A stretch of 64,000 nucleotides of DNA from Streptomyces melanogenes (GTDB lineage Bacteria; Actinomycetota; Actinomycetes; Streptomycetales; Streptomycetaceae): NCBI RefSeq assembly GCF_014649795.1, contig NZ_BMTS01000001.1, positions 310,001 through 374,000 on the forward strand, given 5' to 3'. A program made the position numbers and the translations under genes. This document shows positions 24,980-34,259 of this stretch, in pieces; position 1 is the stretch's first letter, and each line of letters opens with the position of its first letter. Below the pieces are notes generated by a model that searched no databases, was not told the DNA's origin, and saw only the letters and a program-made list of their open reading frames with translations.

Positions 24980-27202
24980 CTAATCGGTACGGAGACTGTA
25001 GAAGCCACGACCGAAGGTGGCCGCCACCAGACGGTGGTGGACCTGGTCGTATGTGATGTCCGACACCGGCACCAGCGGCAGCCCGCCGCCGAGCCGCCGC
25101 CAGCCGTCCCGGCCGCTCACGAACACCCCCTGGTCGGTGGCGGCGTAGAGCGTGTTCCGGCCGCTCAGCACCACGTCGTTCACCGGAGCCTGGGGTAGGT
25201 TTCCGGACAGATCACGCCAACTCGCGCCCGCGTCCCGGGTCCGCAGCAGATGCGGCTGCGAGGAGCCCGACCGGTACCCGGACAGCGACACGTACGCGGT
25301 CGCCGGGTCGTCCGGGTCCACCGCGATCCGGGTCACCCACGGCTGCCCGGCGAGGACCCGGGTCCAGTGCGCGCCGAGGTCGCGGGTCACCCACACCCGC
25401 CCGTCGTCCGTGCCCGCCCACACGGTGTGCCCGTCACGCGCGGCCGCGACCGTGGTGATCGTGCCGTAGGGGTACGCGTCGTGGCCCGGGCCGCCGGTGA
25501 GGTCGGGGCTGATGGGCTGCCAGGTGGCGCCGCCGTCGGTGGACCGGTTGAGGCGGTTGCCGCCGTAGTACAGGACGCTCGTGTTCACCGGGTCGAACTG
25601 GACGGGGGTGAGCCAGTTGCGCCGGTCGGCGGTGGTGGAGTCGGTGTACTCGGTGAGCGTGGCGCCGCCGTCCGTGGAGCGGAAGCAGTTCCCGTACTGG
25701 TAGCAGGCGTACACCCGGTTGATGTCGGTGGGATCGATCAGGTTCTGCAGCCCGTCTCCGCCGAGGTACTCGTTGAACCGGTCGCCGCCCCAGGACCGCA
25801 GGGAGCCGTTGTCCTGGGCTCCGCCGGAGATCCGGTCGGTGTCCTGCGGGGTCGCCGCCACGGTGTAGAGCTGGGTCCACGGCTCGTACGTGGCCTTGGT
25901 CCAGCCGCCGTCGCCGCGGGCGTCGGAGCGGTAGACACCGCCGTCGTTGCCCAGGTAGACGCGGCCGGGTGTGCGCGGGTCCCAGAGCATGGCGTGCTGG
26001 TCGGCGTGGACGGCGTCCTGCTCCGTCCAGGTGGTCCCGCCGTCCTTGGTGGTGAGCAGGTCCACCCCGGCCACGTGGACGTGCCGGGCGTCGGCCGGGT
26101 CGACCCACACCTTGCCGAACCACCAGGAGTAGCTGGACTGGGACTCCTTGAGAGCTGTGTTGTCCGGCAGCTTCGTCCAGCTGTCGCCGCCGTCGGCCGA
26201 GGTGAGGAAGGACCCGAAGGTGCCGTCGGTGGCGCCGACCATGGCGTAGAGGCGACCGGGCTCGGAGGTGGCGATGCCGAGGCCGATGCGCCCCGAGTCG
26301 GCCGTGGGCAGCCCGCCGCCGAGGCGCCGCCAGTGGGCGCCGCCGTCGTCCGACCGGTAGACGCCGGAGCCGGTGCCGCCGTAGGTGCGTTTGTCCGGCT
26401 CGCGCCGGTGGTCCCAGAGCACGGCGTAGACCCGGTCGGGGTTCACCGGGTCGCGCTGGACGTCGACGGCTCCGGTGAACGCGTTGGGTACGTCGAGCAC
26501 CCGCCGCCAGGAGCCGCCCGCGTTCTCGGAGAGGTACACGCCCCGGTCGCCGCCCGGGTTGTAGAGCGAGCCGGTCGCCGCGGCGAGCACCCGGCGCGGT
26601 CTGCGCGGATCCACGGCGAACGCGCCGACGGCCCCCGAGTCCCGCAGTCCGACCGACCGCCAGCTGCGGCCCTGGTCGGTGGAGCGGTAGACGCCGGTGC
26701 CTTCGTACGTGACGCTGCCGCCGCCCGGGTTGGGCTCGCCGGTTCCGGCGTAGAGCGTGCCGTCGGGGGCGGCGGCGAGCGCGCCCATGGCCTGTGTGCC
26801 GCGCTCGGGCCAGGCGGGGGCGAACGTCCGGCCCGCGTCGGCCGAGCGCCACACCCCGCCGCTGGCGGCGGCCGCGTACAGGGTGTCGGCGTGGTGCGGG
26901 TCGAGCGTCAGCGAGACGACCCGGCCGCCGATGTTGGTGGGCCCGACGGGCTGCCAGGCGCCGCCGGTCGCGGGCAGGGCGGCGGCCTGTGCGGCGGCGG
27001 TGTCGTAGGCGTGCCGGGGCAGCGGCTGCCCCGGTATCGCCTTCTGCAGATAGCTGTATTCGGCGGGGGCGGCCGGACCGCCCTCGTCGTCCTCCTCCTG
27101 GATCCCGGCACCGGCGGCCGGGCCTCCCGGGACCAGCAGCCCCGCGATCGCCAGGAGGACGACCGCGGCCGTACGCATCCCTCTCGATCTCCCTGTACGC
27201 AT
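24980..27202 (-). CDS. Secreted BNR-repeat (sialidase/VPS10-like) propeller protein
   Basis: A 740-residue exported protein. A signal peptide (1-32) is followed by at least eight BNR/Asp-box blades: GGVWRSADAGRTF, TGVYRSTDQGRSW, GGSWRR, GVYRSDDGGAHWRRL, FLTSADGGDSWTKL, DLLTTKDGGTTW, FRSTDGGATLTE, NRSTDGGATWQPI and others. The repeated SxDxGxxW box is shared with sialidases, GH74 xyloglucanases and sortilin-like proteins. No enzyme can be assigned from motifs alone. The ATG at 27202 has AAGGAG six bases upstream; an upstream frame start adds an unlikely tail. It is divergent from the ribose operon, which has its own operators. Confidence 0.82.
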   Translation of the reverse strand: MRTGRSRGMRTAAVVLLAIAGLLVPGGPAAGAGIQEEDDEGGPAAPAEYSYLQKAIPGQPLPRHAYDTAAAQAAALPATGGAWQPVGPTNIGGRVVSLTLDPHHADTLYAAAASGGVWRSADAGRTFAPAWPERGTQAMGALAAAPDGTLYAGTGEPNPGGGSVTYEGTGVYRSTDQGRSWRSVGLRDSGAVGAFAVDPRRPRRVLAAATGSLYNPGGDRGVYLSENAGGSWRRVLDVPNAFTGAVDVQRDPVNPDRVYAVLWDHRREPDKRTYGGTGSGVYRSDDGGAHWRRLGGGLPTADSGRIGLGIATSEPGRLYAMVGATDGTFGSFLTSADGGDSWTKLPDNTALKESQSSYSWWFGKVWVDPADARHVHVAGVDLLTTKDGGTTWTEQDAVHADQHAMLWDPRTPGRVYLGNDGGVYRSDARGDGGWTKATYEPWTQLYTVAATPQDTDRISGGAQDNGSLRSWGGDRFNEYLGGDGLQNLIDPTDINRVYACYQYGNCFRSTDGGATLTEYTDSTTADRRNWLTPVQFDPVNTSVLYYGGNRLNRSTDGGATWQPISPDLTGGPGHDAYPYGTITTVAAARDGHTVWAGTDDGRVWVTRDLGAHWTRVLAGQPWVTRIAVDPDDPATAYVSLSGYRSGSSQPHLLRTRDAGASWRDLSGNLPQAPVNDVVLSGRNTLYAATDQGVFVSGRDGWRRLGGGLPLVPVSDITYDQVHHRLVAATFGRGFYSLRTD

Positions 27203-27538
27203 GGACGGCTCCTTACGCGGGCCGGTGCGACCGGCGCGCGACGAGTGGAAGAGCTTTCCCGGCACGTAACAGGGGGAGAGTGTTCATCAACTGCCGCAGC
27301 GGCACCAGTAGTTGGGGCGAGTGAAGGGTGTGAATCCGCCGTCCGGCGACCGAAGCGGAAGCTGCTTGCCGCGACTCGCCGCACCCCACCCCCTTCGCCG
27401 CTCATCTGAGCGCGGTTCATCACGATCGGATCTCGGAGCGTGGGAAGGGGCTTGTCCGGGCGCCTGTAATCGATTCCAATCCTCCGTGTAATCGATTCCA
27501 GGGGCTCGTAACGGGCTCACCAGGAGGTGGTGCGGCGC
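27203..27538. other. Divergent intergenic region with ribose operators
   Basis: These 336 bp lie between the BNR-protein gene (minus) and the ribose regulator (plus). They contain two LacI-type operators (27465-27500) and an AGGAGG ribosome site for the regulator. The remainder shows no gene. Confidence 0.55.
27465..27500. promoter_or_regulatory. Two LacI-type operators of the ribose operon
   Basis: TGTAATCGATTCCA occurs at 27465-27478 and again at 27487-27500, 22 bp apart (two helical turns). Each is a near-palindrome centred on ATCGAT with a central CG, as LacI-family sites have. They lie 38 bp upstream of the regulator ATG. Confidence 0.85.
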
Positions 27539-28555
27539 ATGGCGAGCATCAAGGACGTGGCGGCCCGCGCGGGTGTCTCCGTCGCCACGGTCTCCCGCGT
27601 CCTCAACAGCCACCCGTCCGTCAGCCCCGAGGCGCGCGCCCGCGTCCTCGCCGCCGTCGACGCGCTCGGCTACCGGCCCAACGCCGTGGCCAGGTCGCTG
27701 CGCACCGACCAGACCCGCACCCTCGGCCTGGTCATCAGCGACGTGCTCAACCCGTACTTCACCGAACTGGCCCGCTCCGTCGAGGAGGAGGCCCGCGCGC
27801 TCGGCTACAGCGTCATCATCGGCAACGCCGACGAGCGGCCCGAACTCCAGGACCACCACGTCCGCACCCTCCTCGACCGCCGGATCGACGGGCTGCTCGT
27901 CTCGCCCACCGACGGCGGCTCCCCGCTGATGCTGGACGCGGCCCGCGCGGGCACCCCCATGGTCTTCGTCGACCGCTGGATCCCCGGTGTGGACGTCCCC
28001 GTCGTACGGGCCGACGGCCGCGCCGCCATCCGCGACCTGGTCGCCCATCTGTACGGCCTGGGCCACCGCAGGCTCGCCATCATCGCGGGCCCGGCCGCCA
28101 CCACCACCGGCAGCGAGCGCGTCGAGGCCTTCCGGGACGCCCTGCGCGAGCACCGCCTGGCGCTCCCCGAGGCCTACATCGGCCACGGCGACTTCCAGGC
28201 CGACAGCGGCCGCCGCAGCACCGAGGCCTTCCTGGCGCTCCCCGAGCCGCCCGAAGTCGTCTTCGCCGCCGACAACCTGATGGCGCTCGGCGCGCTCGAC
28301 GCGATCCGGGCGCACGGACTGCGCGTGCCGCACGACATCGCGCTCGCCGCGTTCGACGACATCCCGTGGTTCGTCCACACCGACCCGCCGATCACCGCGA
28401 TCGCGCAGCCCACCGGAGAGCTGGGCCGGGCCGCCGTCCGCGCCCTGGTCGACCGGATCGAGGGGCGGCCCCCGCAGTCCGTCACCCTGCCCGCGCGCCT
28501 GGTCGTCCGCAGCTCCTGCGGCGAGCACGCCCCGACCCGGAGGAGCAACCCGTGA
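27539..28555 (+). CDS. LacI-family repressor of the ribose operon (RbsR-like)
   Basis: A 338-residue repressor. The N-terminal helix-turn-helix (IKDVAARAGVSVATVSRVLN, about 4-23) and hinge are typical of LacI, and a periplasmic-binding-protein-like effector domain fills residues 60-335. Its gene is the first of a ribose transport and kinase operon, so ribose or a derivative is the likely effector. The stop overlaps the start of the next gene by four bases (GTGA, 28552-28555). ATG 27539 is chosen because the protein then starts MASIKDVA, standard for the family, although AGGAGG is eleven bases away. It probably represses itself through the twin upstream operators. Confidence 0.92.
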   Translation: MASIKDVAARAGVSVATVSRVLNSHPSVSPEARARVLAAVDALGYRPNAVARSLRTDQTRTLGLVISDVLNPYFTELARSVEEEARALGYSVIIGNADERPELQDHHVRTLLDRRIDGLLVSPTDGGSPLMLDAARAGTPMVFVDRWIPGVDVPVVRADGRAAIRDLVAHLYGLGHRRLAIIAGPAATTTGSERVEAFRDALREHRLALPEAYIGHGDFQADSGRRSTEAFLALPEPPEVVFAADNLMALGALDAIRAHGLRVPHDIALAAFDDIPWFVHTDPPITAIAQPTGELGRAAVRALVDRIEGRPPQSVTLPARLVVRSSCGEHAPTRRSNP

Positions 28556-30090
28556 GCGACTCCCCCGACCTGCTGCGCGTCGAAGGCATCCGCAAGGCCT
28601 TCCCCGGCGTGGTCGCGCTCGACGGCGTCGACTTCGCGCTGCGCCGGGGCGAGGTGCACGTCCTGCTCGGCGAGAACGGCGCGGGCAAGAGCACCCTCAT
28701 CAAGATGCTTTCCGGCGCCCACCGCCCCGACAGCGGCCGCATCCTCGTCGACGGGCGCGAAGTGCGCGTCCACGGCGCCCAGGACGCCGAACGGCTCGGC
28801 ATCGCCACCATCTACCAGGAGTTCAACCTCGTCCCCGACCTCACGGTCGCCGAGAACATCTTCCTGGGCCGTCAGCCGCGCCGCTTCGGGATGATCGACC
28901 GCAGGCGGATGGAGGCGGACGCCGCCGTGCTGCTGGAGCGGGTCGGCGTCGACGTCGCTCCCCACGCGCGCGTACGTGAACTGGGCATCGCCCGGCTCCA
29001 GATGGTCGAGATCGCCAAGGCGCTCAGCGTCGACGCGCGCGTGCTCGTCATGGACGAGCCGACCGCCGTCCTCACCTCCGAGGAGGTCGACAAGCTCTTC
29101 ACCATCGTCCGCTCGCTGCGGGCGGACGGGGTCGGCGTCGTCTTCATCACCCACCACCTCGAGGAGATCGCCGCCCTCGGCGACCGCGTCACCGTGCTGC
29201 GCGACGGCAGGAGCGTCGGCCAGGTACCGGCCTCCACCCCGGAGGACGAACTCGTCCGGCTGATGGTGGGGCGCGGCATCGACCAGCAGTATCCGCGCGA
29301 ACGCCCGGACGTCGGCGCCCCGTTGCTGTCGGTGCGCGGCCTCACCCGCGACGGCGTCTTCCACGACGTCGGCTTCGAGGTGCGCGCCGGTGAGGTCGTC
29401 GGCCTCGCCGGGCTGGTCGGCGCGGGCCGCACCGAGGTCGCCCGCGCGGTCTTCGGCGCCGACCGCTACGACAGCGGAACCGTCGAGGTGCTGGGCGCAC
29501 GCCTGCCCCGGCACGACGTGAACGCCGCGATGGGCGCCGGGATCGGCCTCGTCCCCGAGGACCGCAAGGGCCAGGGCCTCCTCCTGGACGCCTCCGTACA
29601 GGAGAACCTGGGTCTGGTCACCCTGCGCTCGGCCACCCGCGCCGGGCTCGTGGACCGCAAGGGGCAGCGGGCGGACGCCGCACGCATCGCCGAGCAGTTG
29701 GGCGTACGGATGGCCGGGCTCGGCCAGCAGGTGCGCACCCTGTCCGGCGGCAACCAGCAGAAGGTCGTCATCGGCAAGTGGCTCCTGGCCGAGACGAAGG
29801 TGCTGATCCTCGACGAGCCGACCCGTGGCATCGACGTCGGCGCCAAGGTCGAGATCTACCAGCTCATCAACGAACTGACCGCCTCCGGGCACGCCGTCCT
29901 GATGATCTCCAGCGATCTGCCCGAGGTGCTCGGCATGAGCGACCGGGTCCTGGTCATGGCCCAGGGACGGATCGCCGGCGAACTCCCGGCACACGAAGCG
30001 ACCCAGGAAGCGGTCATGGAACTCGCCGTCGGCGCCGCCCCCGCGCCCGCCCCGGCACCGCACGAAGAGGAGGGCTCCCGTGGCCACTGA
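28552..30090 (+). CDS. rbsA: Ribose ABC transporter ATP-binding protein
   Basis: A 512-residue duplicated ATPase of the sugar ABC transporter class. The first half carries the Walker A motif GENGAGKST (about 43-51) and a Walker B ending in MDEPTA. The second half has a degenerate Walker A (GLVGAGRTE), the signature LSGGNQQK, and LDEPTRGID. This asymmetry is normal for RbsA/MglA proteins. It powers ribose import with the fused membrane/binding protein that follows. GTG 28552 overlaps the regulator stop by four bases, so the genes are translationally coupled; GGAGGAG lies upstream. Its stop is 11 bp inside the next gene. Confidence 0.94.
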   Translation: MSDSPDLLRVEGIRKAFPGVVALDGVDFALRRGEVHVLLGENGAGKSTLIKMLSGAHRPDSGRILVDGREVRVHGAQDAERLGIATIYQEFNLVPDLTVAENIFLGRQPRRFGMIDRRRMEADAAVLLERVGVDVAPHARVRELGIARLQMVEIAKALSVDARVLVMDEPTAVLTSEEVDKLFTIVRSLRADGVGVVFITHHLEEIAALGDRVTVLRDGRSVGQVPASTPEDELVRLMVGRGIDQQYPRERPDVGAPLLSVRGLTRDGVFHDVGFEVRAGEVVGLAGLVGAGRTEVARAVFGADRYDSGTVEVLGARLPRHDVNAAMGAGIGLVPEDRKGQGLLLDASVQENLGLVTLRSATRAGLVDRKGQRADAARIAEQLGVRMAGLGQQVRTLSGGNQQKVVIGKWLLAETKVLILDEPTRGIDVGAKVEIYQLINELTASGHAVLMISSDLPEVLGMSDRVLVMAQGRIAGELPAHEATQEAVMELAVGAAPAPAPAPHEEEGSRGH

Positions 30091-32029
30091 CACGCTCCGG
30101 AGCACCACGGGCGCGAGCGCCCCGGCGGTCCGCCGTCTGCTGCTCGACAACGGCGCGCTGAGCGCCCTGGTGGTCCTGGCGGTGGCGATGTCGCTGCTCT
30201 CCGGCGACTTCCTGACCACGCAGAACCTGCTCAACGTCGGCGTCCAGGCCGCCGTCACCGCCATCCTCGCCTTCGGCGTCACCTTCGTCATCGTCTCGGC
30301 CGGCATCGACCTCTCCGTCGGCTCGGTCGCCGCGCTCAGCGCGACCGTGCTCGCCTGGACGGCGACGAAGCAGGGCCTGCCGGTGTGGCTCGCGGTCGTC
30401 CTCGCCATCGGTACGGGCCTGGCCTGCGGCGTCGTCAACGGCGCCCTCGTCTCGTACGGCAAACTCCCGCCGTTCATCGCCACCCTGGCCATGCTCTCGG
30501 TCGGCCGCGGCCTCTCCCTGGTCATCTCGCAGGGCAGCCCGATCGCCTTGCCCGAGTCCGTCTCCAAGGTGGGCGACACCCTCGGCGGCCACCTGCCGGT
30601 CCCGGTGATCGTGATGGTGGTGATGGGCCTGCTCACCGCCCTGATCCTGTCCCGTACGTACATCGGGCGCTCCATGTACGCGATCGGCGGCAACGAGGAG
30701 GCGGCCCGGCTCTCCGGGCTGCGGGTCAAGCGGCAGAAGATCGCGATCTACGCGCTCTCCGGCCTCTTCGCCGCCGTCGCGGGCATCGTGCTGGCCTCCC
30801 GGCTGGTCTCCGCGCAGCCGCAGGCCGCCCAGGGGTACGAGCTCGACGCGATCGCTGCCGTCGTCATCGGCGGCGCCAGCCTGTCCGGTGGCGTCGGCAA
30901 GGCGTCCGGCACCCTGATCGGCGCGCTGATCCTCGCCGTGCTGCGCAACGGCCTCAACCTCCTTTCGGTCTCCGCCTTCTGGCAGCAGGTCGTCATCGGC
31001 GTCGTCATCGCGCTCGCGGTGCTGCTCGACACCGCGCGCCGCCGCGCCGGGGCCGCACCCGGGCCGGCCGCGACGGGAGCGGGCGGCGGCTTCGGCGGCA
31101 AGCGGGGCGCCGCGAAACTCGCGGTCGCGGCCGTGGCCCTCGCGGCGGTCCTGGGCGCCCTGTCGTTCGTGAACACCGGCTCCTCCGGCGCGTCCACCAA
31201 GGTGGGCATGTCGCTCTCCACCCTCAACAACCCGTTCTTCGTACAGATGGCGGCCGGGGCCAGGGCGGAGGCGAAGGCGGCCGGAGTCGACCTCACGGTC
31301 ACCGACGCCCAGAACGACGCCTCCCAACAGGCCAACCAGATCCAGAACTTCACCGGCGCCGGAGTGAAGTCGATCATCGTCAACCCGGTCGACTCGGACG
31401 CCGTCGGGCCGTCCGTGCGCGGCGCCAACAAGGCGGACATCCCGGTGGTCGCCGCCGACCGGGGCGTCAACAAGGCCGAGACCGCCACCCTCGTCGCCTC
31501 CGACAACGTCGCGGGCGGCAGGCTCGCCGCCAAGACCCTCGCCGACAAGCTCGGCGGCAAGGGCAGCATCGTCGTCCTCCAGGGCACGGCGGGCACCTCC
31601 GCCAGCCGCGAGCGCGGCCAGGGCTTCGCCGAGGGCATCAAGGCGTACCCCGGCATCACGGTCGTCGCCCGCCAGCCCGCCGACTTCGACCGCACCAAGG
31701 GCCTCGACGTCATGACGAACCTGCTCCAGTCCCACGCCGACGTCACCGGAGTCTTCGCCGAGAACGACGAGATGGCACTCGGCGCAGTCAAGGCGCTGGG
31801 ATCCAGGGCGGGCACCTCCGTCGCCGTGGTCGGCTTCGACGGAACGCCCGATGGCCTGAAGGCGGTCGCAGCGGGCACGCTGTACGCGTCGGTCGCGCAG
31901 CAGCCCGCCGAACTCGGCCGCATCGCCGTCCGAAACGCGGTTCTGGCGGCCAAGGGCGACGCGGTCCAGAGCACCGTGAAGGTCCCGGTCAAGGTCGTCA
32001 CCCGGCAGAACGTCGTCGACTTCTCCTGA
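30080..32029 (+). CDS. Fused ribose permease and substrate-binding protein (RbsC-RbsB)
   Basis: A 649-residue single chain. Residues 1-325 are a RbsC-type permease with eight to ten helices and the coupling motif GGNEEAARLSGLRV (203-216). A Gly/Ala linker (326-343) leads to another hydrophobic helix (346-364), and residues 373-649 form a RbsB-type binding protein (STLNNPFFVQM; NPVDSDAVGP; GVFAENDEMALGA). In most bacteria these are separate genes; here the binding protein is tethered to the permease. The GTG at 30080 overlaps RbsA by 11 bp. The helix at 346-364 probably places the binding domain outside the membrane (inference). Confidence 0.93.
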   Translation: MATDTLRSTTGASAPAVRRLLLDNGALSALVVLAVAMSLLSGDFLTTQNLLNVGVQAAVTAILAFGVTFVIVSAGIDLSVGSVAALSATVLAWTATKQGLPVWLAVVLAIGTGLACGVVNGALVSYGKLPPFIATLAMLSVGRGLSLVISQGSPIALPESVSKVGDTLGGHLPVPVIVMVVMGLLTALILSRTYIGRSMYAIGGNEEAARLSGLRVKRQKIAIYALSGLFAAVAGIVLASRLVSAQPQAAQGYELDAIAAVVIGGASLSGGVGKASGTLIGALILAVLRNGLNLLSVSAFWQQVVIGVVIALAVLLDTARRRAGAAPGPAATGAGGGFGGKRGAAKLAVAAVALAAVLGALSFVNTGSSGASTKVGMSLSTLNNPFFVQMAAGARAEAKAAGVDLTVTDAQNDASQQANQIQNFTGAGVKSIIVNPVDSDAVGPSVRGANKADIPVVAADRGVNKAETATLVASDNVAGGRLAAKTLADKLGGKGSIVVLQGTAGTSASRERGQGFAEGIKAYPGITVVARQPADFDRTKGLDVMTNLLQSHADVTGVFAENDEMALGAVKALGSRAGTSVAVVGFDGTPDGLKAVAAGTLYASVAQQPAELGRIAVRNAVLAAKGDAVQSTVKVPVKVVTRQNVVDFS

Positions 32030-32084
32030 CGGACGTCCACCCGCCACCCAGCCCCACCCGCCCCTCAGCGAAAGCAGGACAGGG

Positions 32085-32990
32085 ATGTACGACTACGACC
32101 TCCTGGTCGTCGGGTCCGCCAACGCCGACCTCGTCATCGGCGTCGACCGGCGGCCCGGTCCCGGCGAGACGGTCCTCGGCTCGGACCTGGCGGTCCACCC
32201 GGGCGGCAAGGGCGCCAACCAGGCCGTGGCCGCCGCCCGGCTCGGGGCGCGCGCCGCGCTCCTCGCGCGCGTGGGCGACGACGGGCACGGGCGGCTGCTG
32301 CTCGACTCCCAGCGGGCGGCGGGCGTCGACACCGTCGGCATGTTGGTCGGCGGGGCGCCCACCGGGGTCGCGCTGATCACCGTGGACCCGTCGGGCGACA
32401 ACAGCATCGTGGTCTCGCCCGGCGCCAACGCCCGCCTCACCCCCCAGGACGTACGCGCCGCCGCCAGCCTCTTCCAGGCCTCCCGGGTGGTCTCCGCGCA
32501 GCTGGAGATCCCGCTGGAGACGGTGGTCGAGACGGTCCGCAGCCTCGCGTTCGACAGCCGGTTCGTCCTCAACCCCTCGCCGCCCGGGCCGCTGCCCGCC
32601 GAGGTCCTCGCCGCCTGCGACCCGCTCATCGTCAACGAGCACGAGGCCCGCTTCCTGCTGGGCGCCTCGGCGGGCCCCGACCCCGAGGACTGGGCGCGGG
32701 CGCTGCTCCTGCGCGGCCCGCGCTCGGTGGTGATCACCCTGGGTGCGGCGGGCGCCCTGGTCGCGGCCGGAAGCACGAGCTCGTTCGTCCGCGTGGAGAG
32801 CCCGCGGGTGGACGCGGTGGACACCACCGGCGCGGGCGACGCCTTCACGGCCGCCCTGGCCTGGCGGCTGAGCCGGGGCGAGACCCTGGCGGAGGCCGCC
32901 GCCTTCGCCGCGCGGGTCGGCGCGGCCGCCGTCACCCGCCAGGGGGCGCAGGAGTCCTTCCCCACCGCCGAGGAGGTCCTGGTCCGGTGA
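32085..32990 (+). CDS. rbsK: Ribokinase
   Basis: A 301-residue PfkB-family kinase that phosphorylates D-ribose to ribose 5-phosphate. Family motifs are GGKGANQAVAAARLG near residues 42-56 (substrate loop) and DTTGAGDAFTAALAW near 246-260, where the Asp of GAGD is the catalytic base. Length matches other ribokinases. ATG 32085 has AGGACAGGG upstream. The stop overlaps the start of the ribose pyranase gene by four bases (GTGA, 32987-32990), indicating translational coupling. It is cytoplasmic and acts after import by the upstream transporter. Confidence 0.95.
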   Translation: MYDYDLLVVGSANADLVIGVDRRPGPGETVLGSDLAVHPGGKGANQAVAAARLGARAALLARVGDDGHGRLLLDSQRAAGVDTVGMLVGGAPTGVALITVDPSGDNSIVVSPGANARLTPQDVRAAASLFQASRVVSAQLEIPLETVVETVRSLAFDSRFVLNPSPPGPLPAEVLAACDPLIVNEHEARFLLGASAGPDPEDWARALLLRGPRSVVITLGAAGALVAAGSTSSFVRVESPRVDAVDTTGAGDAFTAALAWRLSRGETLAEAAAFAARVGAAAVTRQGAQESFPTAEEVLVR

Positions 32991-33376
32991 AGAAGACCGG
33001 CATCCTCAACCGCCATCTGTCGGGCGCGCTGGCCGAGTTGGGGCACGGCGACGGGGTCCTGGTGTGCGACGCGGGCATGCCCATCCCGCCCGGCCCGCGC
33101 GTGGTCGACCTGGCCTTCCGGGCCGGGGTGCCGTCGTTCGCCGAGGTCCTGGACGGGCTCCTCGCCGAGCTGGTGGTGGAGGGCGCGACCGCCGCGCGCG
33201 AGGTGCACGAGGCGAACCCGCCGACCGCGGACCTGCTGGCCGCACACTTCCCCCGCCTGGAACTGGTCGCGCACGACGAGCTGAAGGCGCGGTCGGCGGG
33301 GGCCCGGCTGGTGGTGCGGACGGGGGAGGCGCGGCCGTACGCGAACGTACTGCTGAGGTGCGGAGTGTTCTTCTGA
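32987..33376 (+). CDS. rbsD: D-ribose pyranase
   Basis: A 129-residue protein of the RbsD family, which interconverts beta-pyranose and furanose forms of ribose so that ribokinase can use it. The N-terminus KKTGILNRHLSGALAELGHGD includes His20, the catalytic histidine of the family, and the C-terminus TGEARPYANVLL is typical. RbsD is usually decameric. GTG 32987 overlaps the rbsK stop, and it is the last gene of the operon. Confidence 0.94.
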   Translation: MKKTGILNRHLSGALAELGHGDGVLVCDAGMPIPPGPRVVDLAFRAGVPSFAEVLDGLLAELVVEGATAAREVHEANPPTADLLAAHFPRLELVAHDELKARSAGARLVVRTGEARPYANVLLRCGVFF

Positions 33377-33523
33377 GCCGACCGGCCCGGCCGGCATCGG
33401 TTATCGGCCATACACGTACATATCCCGGAGGGCGCCCCCTCGCGCCCCTTACCGTGATCCCCGTGCGTCGACCGACGCAGCACGACACGGCCCACGGGGG
33501 CCTCGGGCCAGGGAGTTGCGGGA

Positions 33524-34204
33524 ATGAATCGACGGTTGGGCACCCTTGCGGCGGTCGGCGCGCTGACCCTCGGCGCGACCGGCGCGGGCACGGCGGCGGC
33601 GTCAGCCCCGTCCTCGGCCGGATCGGGCCACACCACGGCGACGGCCGAGCTCTTCGCCACCAACAACACGGCCACCATCACCGACCCCGCCGACCCCCGC
33701 CTCAAGACGCGTCTGGTCCGCTTCGACCACGAGGTCCGGAACATCATCCGCACCCATGGCGCGAAGGCCGGTGACTCGACGCTCCTGGACGGCGTTTTCT
33801 GGTCGTCCGACCTCAAGAAGGCGACGTACGAGCGCTCGCGCGAGTTCGACGTCAACCATGTCAGCGCGGCCGGGCTGCACCACATCGCGGACGTCATCCG
33901 CAAGCAGTACAAGCAGGAGTCCGTCCTGACGTTCCGCCACCTCCCGCGTACCTCGCCCGAGACCAACGCGGTCGACATCGAGGCGACCGGGGTGACCTCG
34001 CGCGAACTGCACGACGCCCTCCTGGCGGACCCCGAGGCCCGCGACGAGCTCGGCGGCGGCTCGGTCACCGCCCGCGACGGCCGCCTCATCCTGATCGCCC
34101 CCCTCGCCGACCTCCCCCTCGCCAAGAAGTTCGTGGGCGAGCTGGGCGTGGACTGGAACAAGGCGAAGGTGCGGTACGGGGCCGAGGAGTTCGTCGGCGG
34201 ATAG
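33524..34204 (+). CDS. Secreted hypothetical protein
   Basis: A 226-residue exported protein that I do not recognise. Residues 1-27 form a signal peptide. The mature region is helix-rich with charged segments (TRLVRFDHEVRNIIRTHG, AAGLHHIADVIRKQYKQES). No cysteines or catalytic motif are seen. ATG 33524 has GGGAG nine bases upstream. It converges on the L,D-transpeptidase-like gene with a strong terminator between them and is not part of the ribose operon, from which it is separated by 147 bp. Confidence 0.7.
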   Translation: MNRRLGTLAAVGALTLGATGAGTAAASAPSSAGSGHTTATAELFATNNTATITDPADPRLKTRLVRFDHEVRNIIRTHGAKAGDSTLLDGVFWSSDLKKATYERSREFDVNHVSAAGLHHIADVIRKQYKQESVLTFRHLPRTSPETNAVDIEATGVTSRELHDALLADPEARDELGGGSVTARDGRLILIAPLADLPLAKKFVGELGVDWNKAKVRYGAEEFVGG

Positions 34205-34210
34205 CGCGCG

Positions 34211-34250
34211 GCCGGGGCCCTCGCCGACAACGGTCGGCGAGGGCCCCGGC
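34211..34250. terminator. Strong bidirectional terminator
   Basis: An 18-bp perfect stem (GCCGGGGCCCTCGCCGAC and its complement) with the loop AACG, between convergent genes ending at 34204 and 34260. Confidence 0.88.
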
Positions 34251-34259
34251 GTGTGCCGG

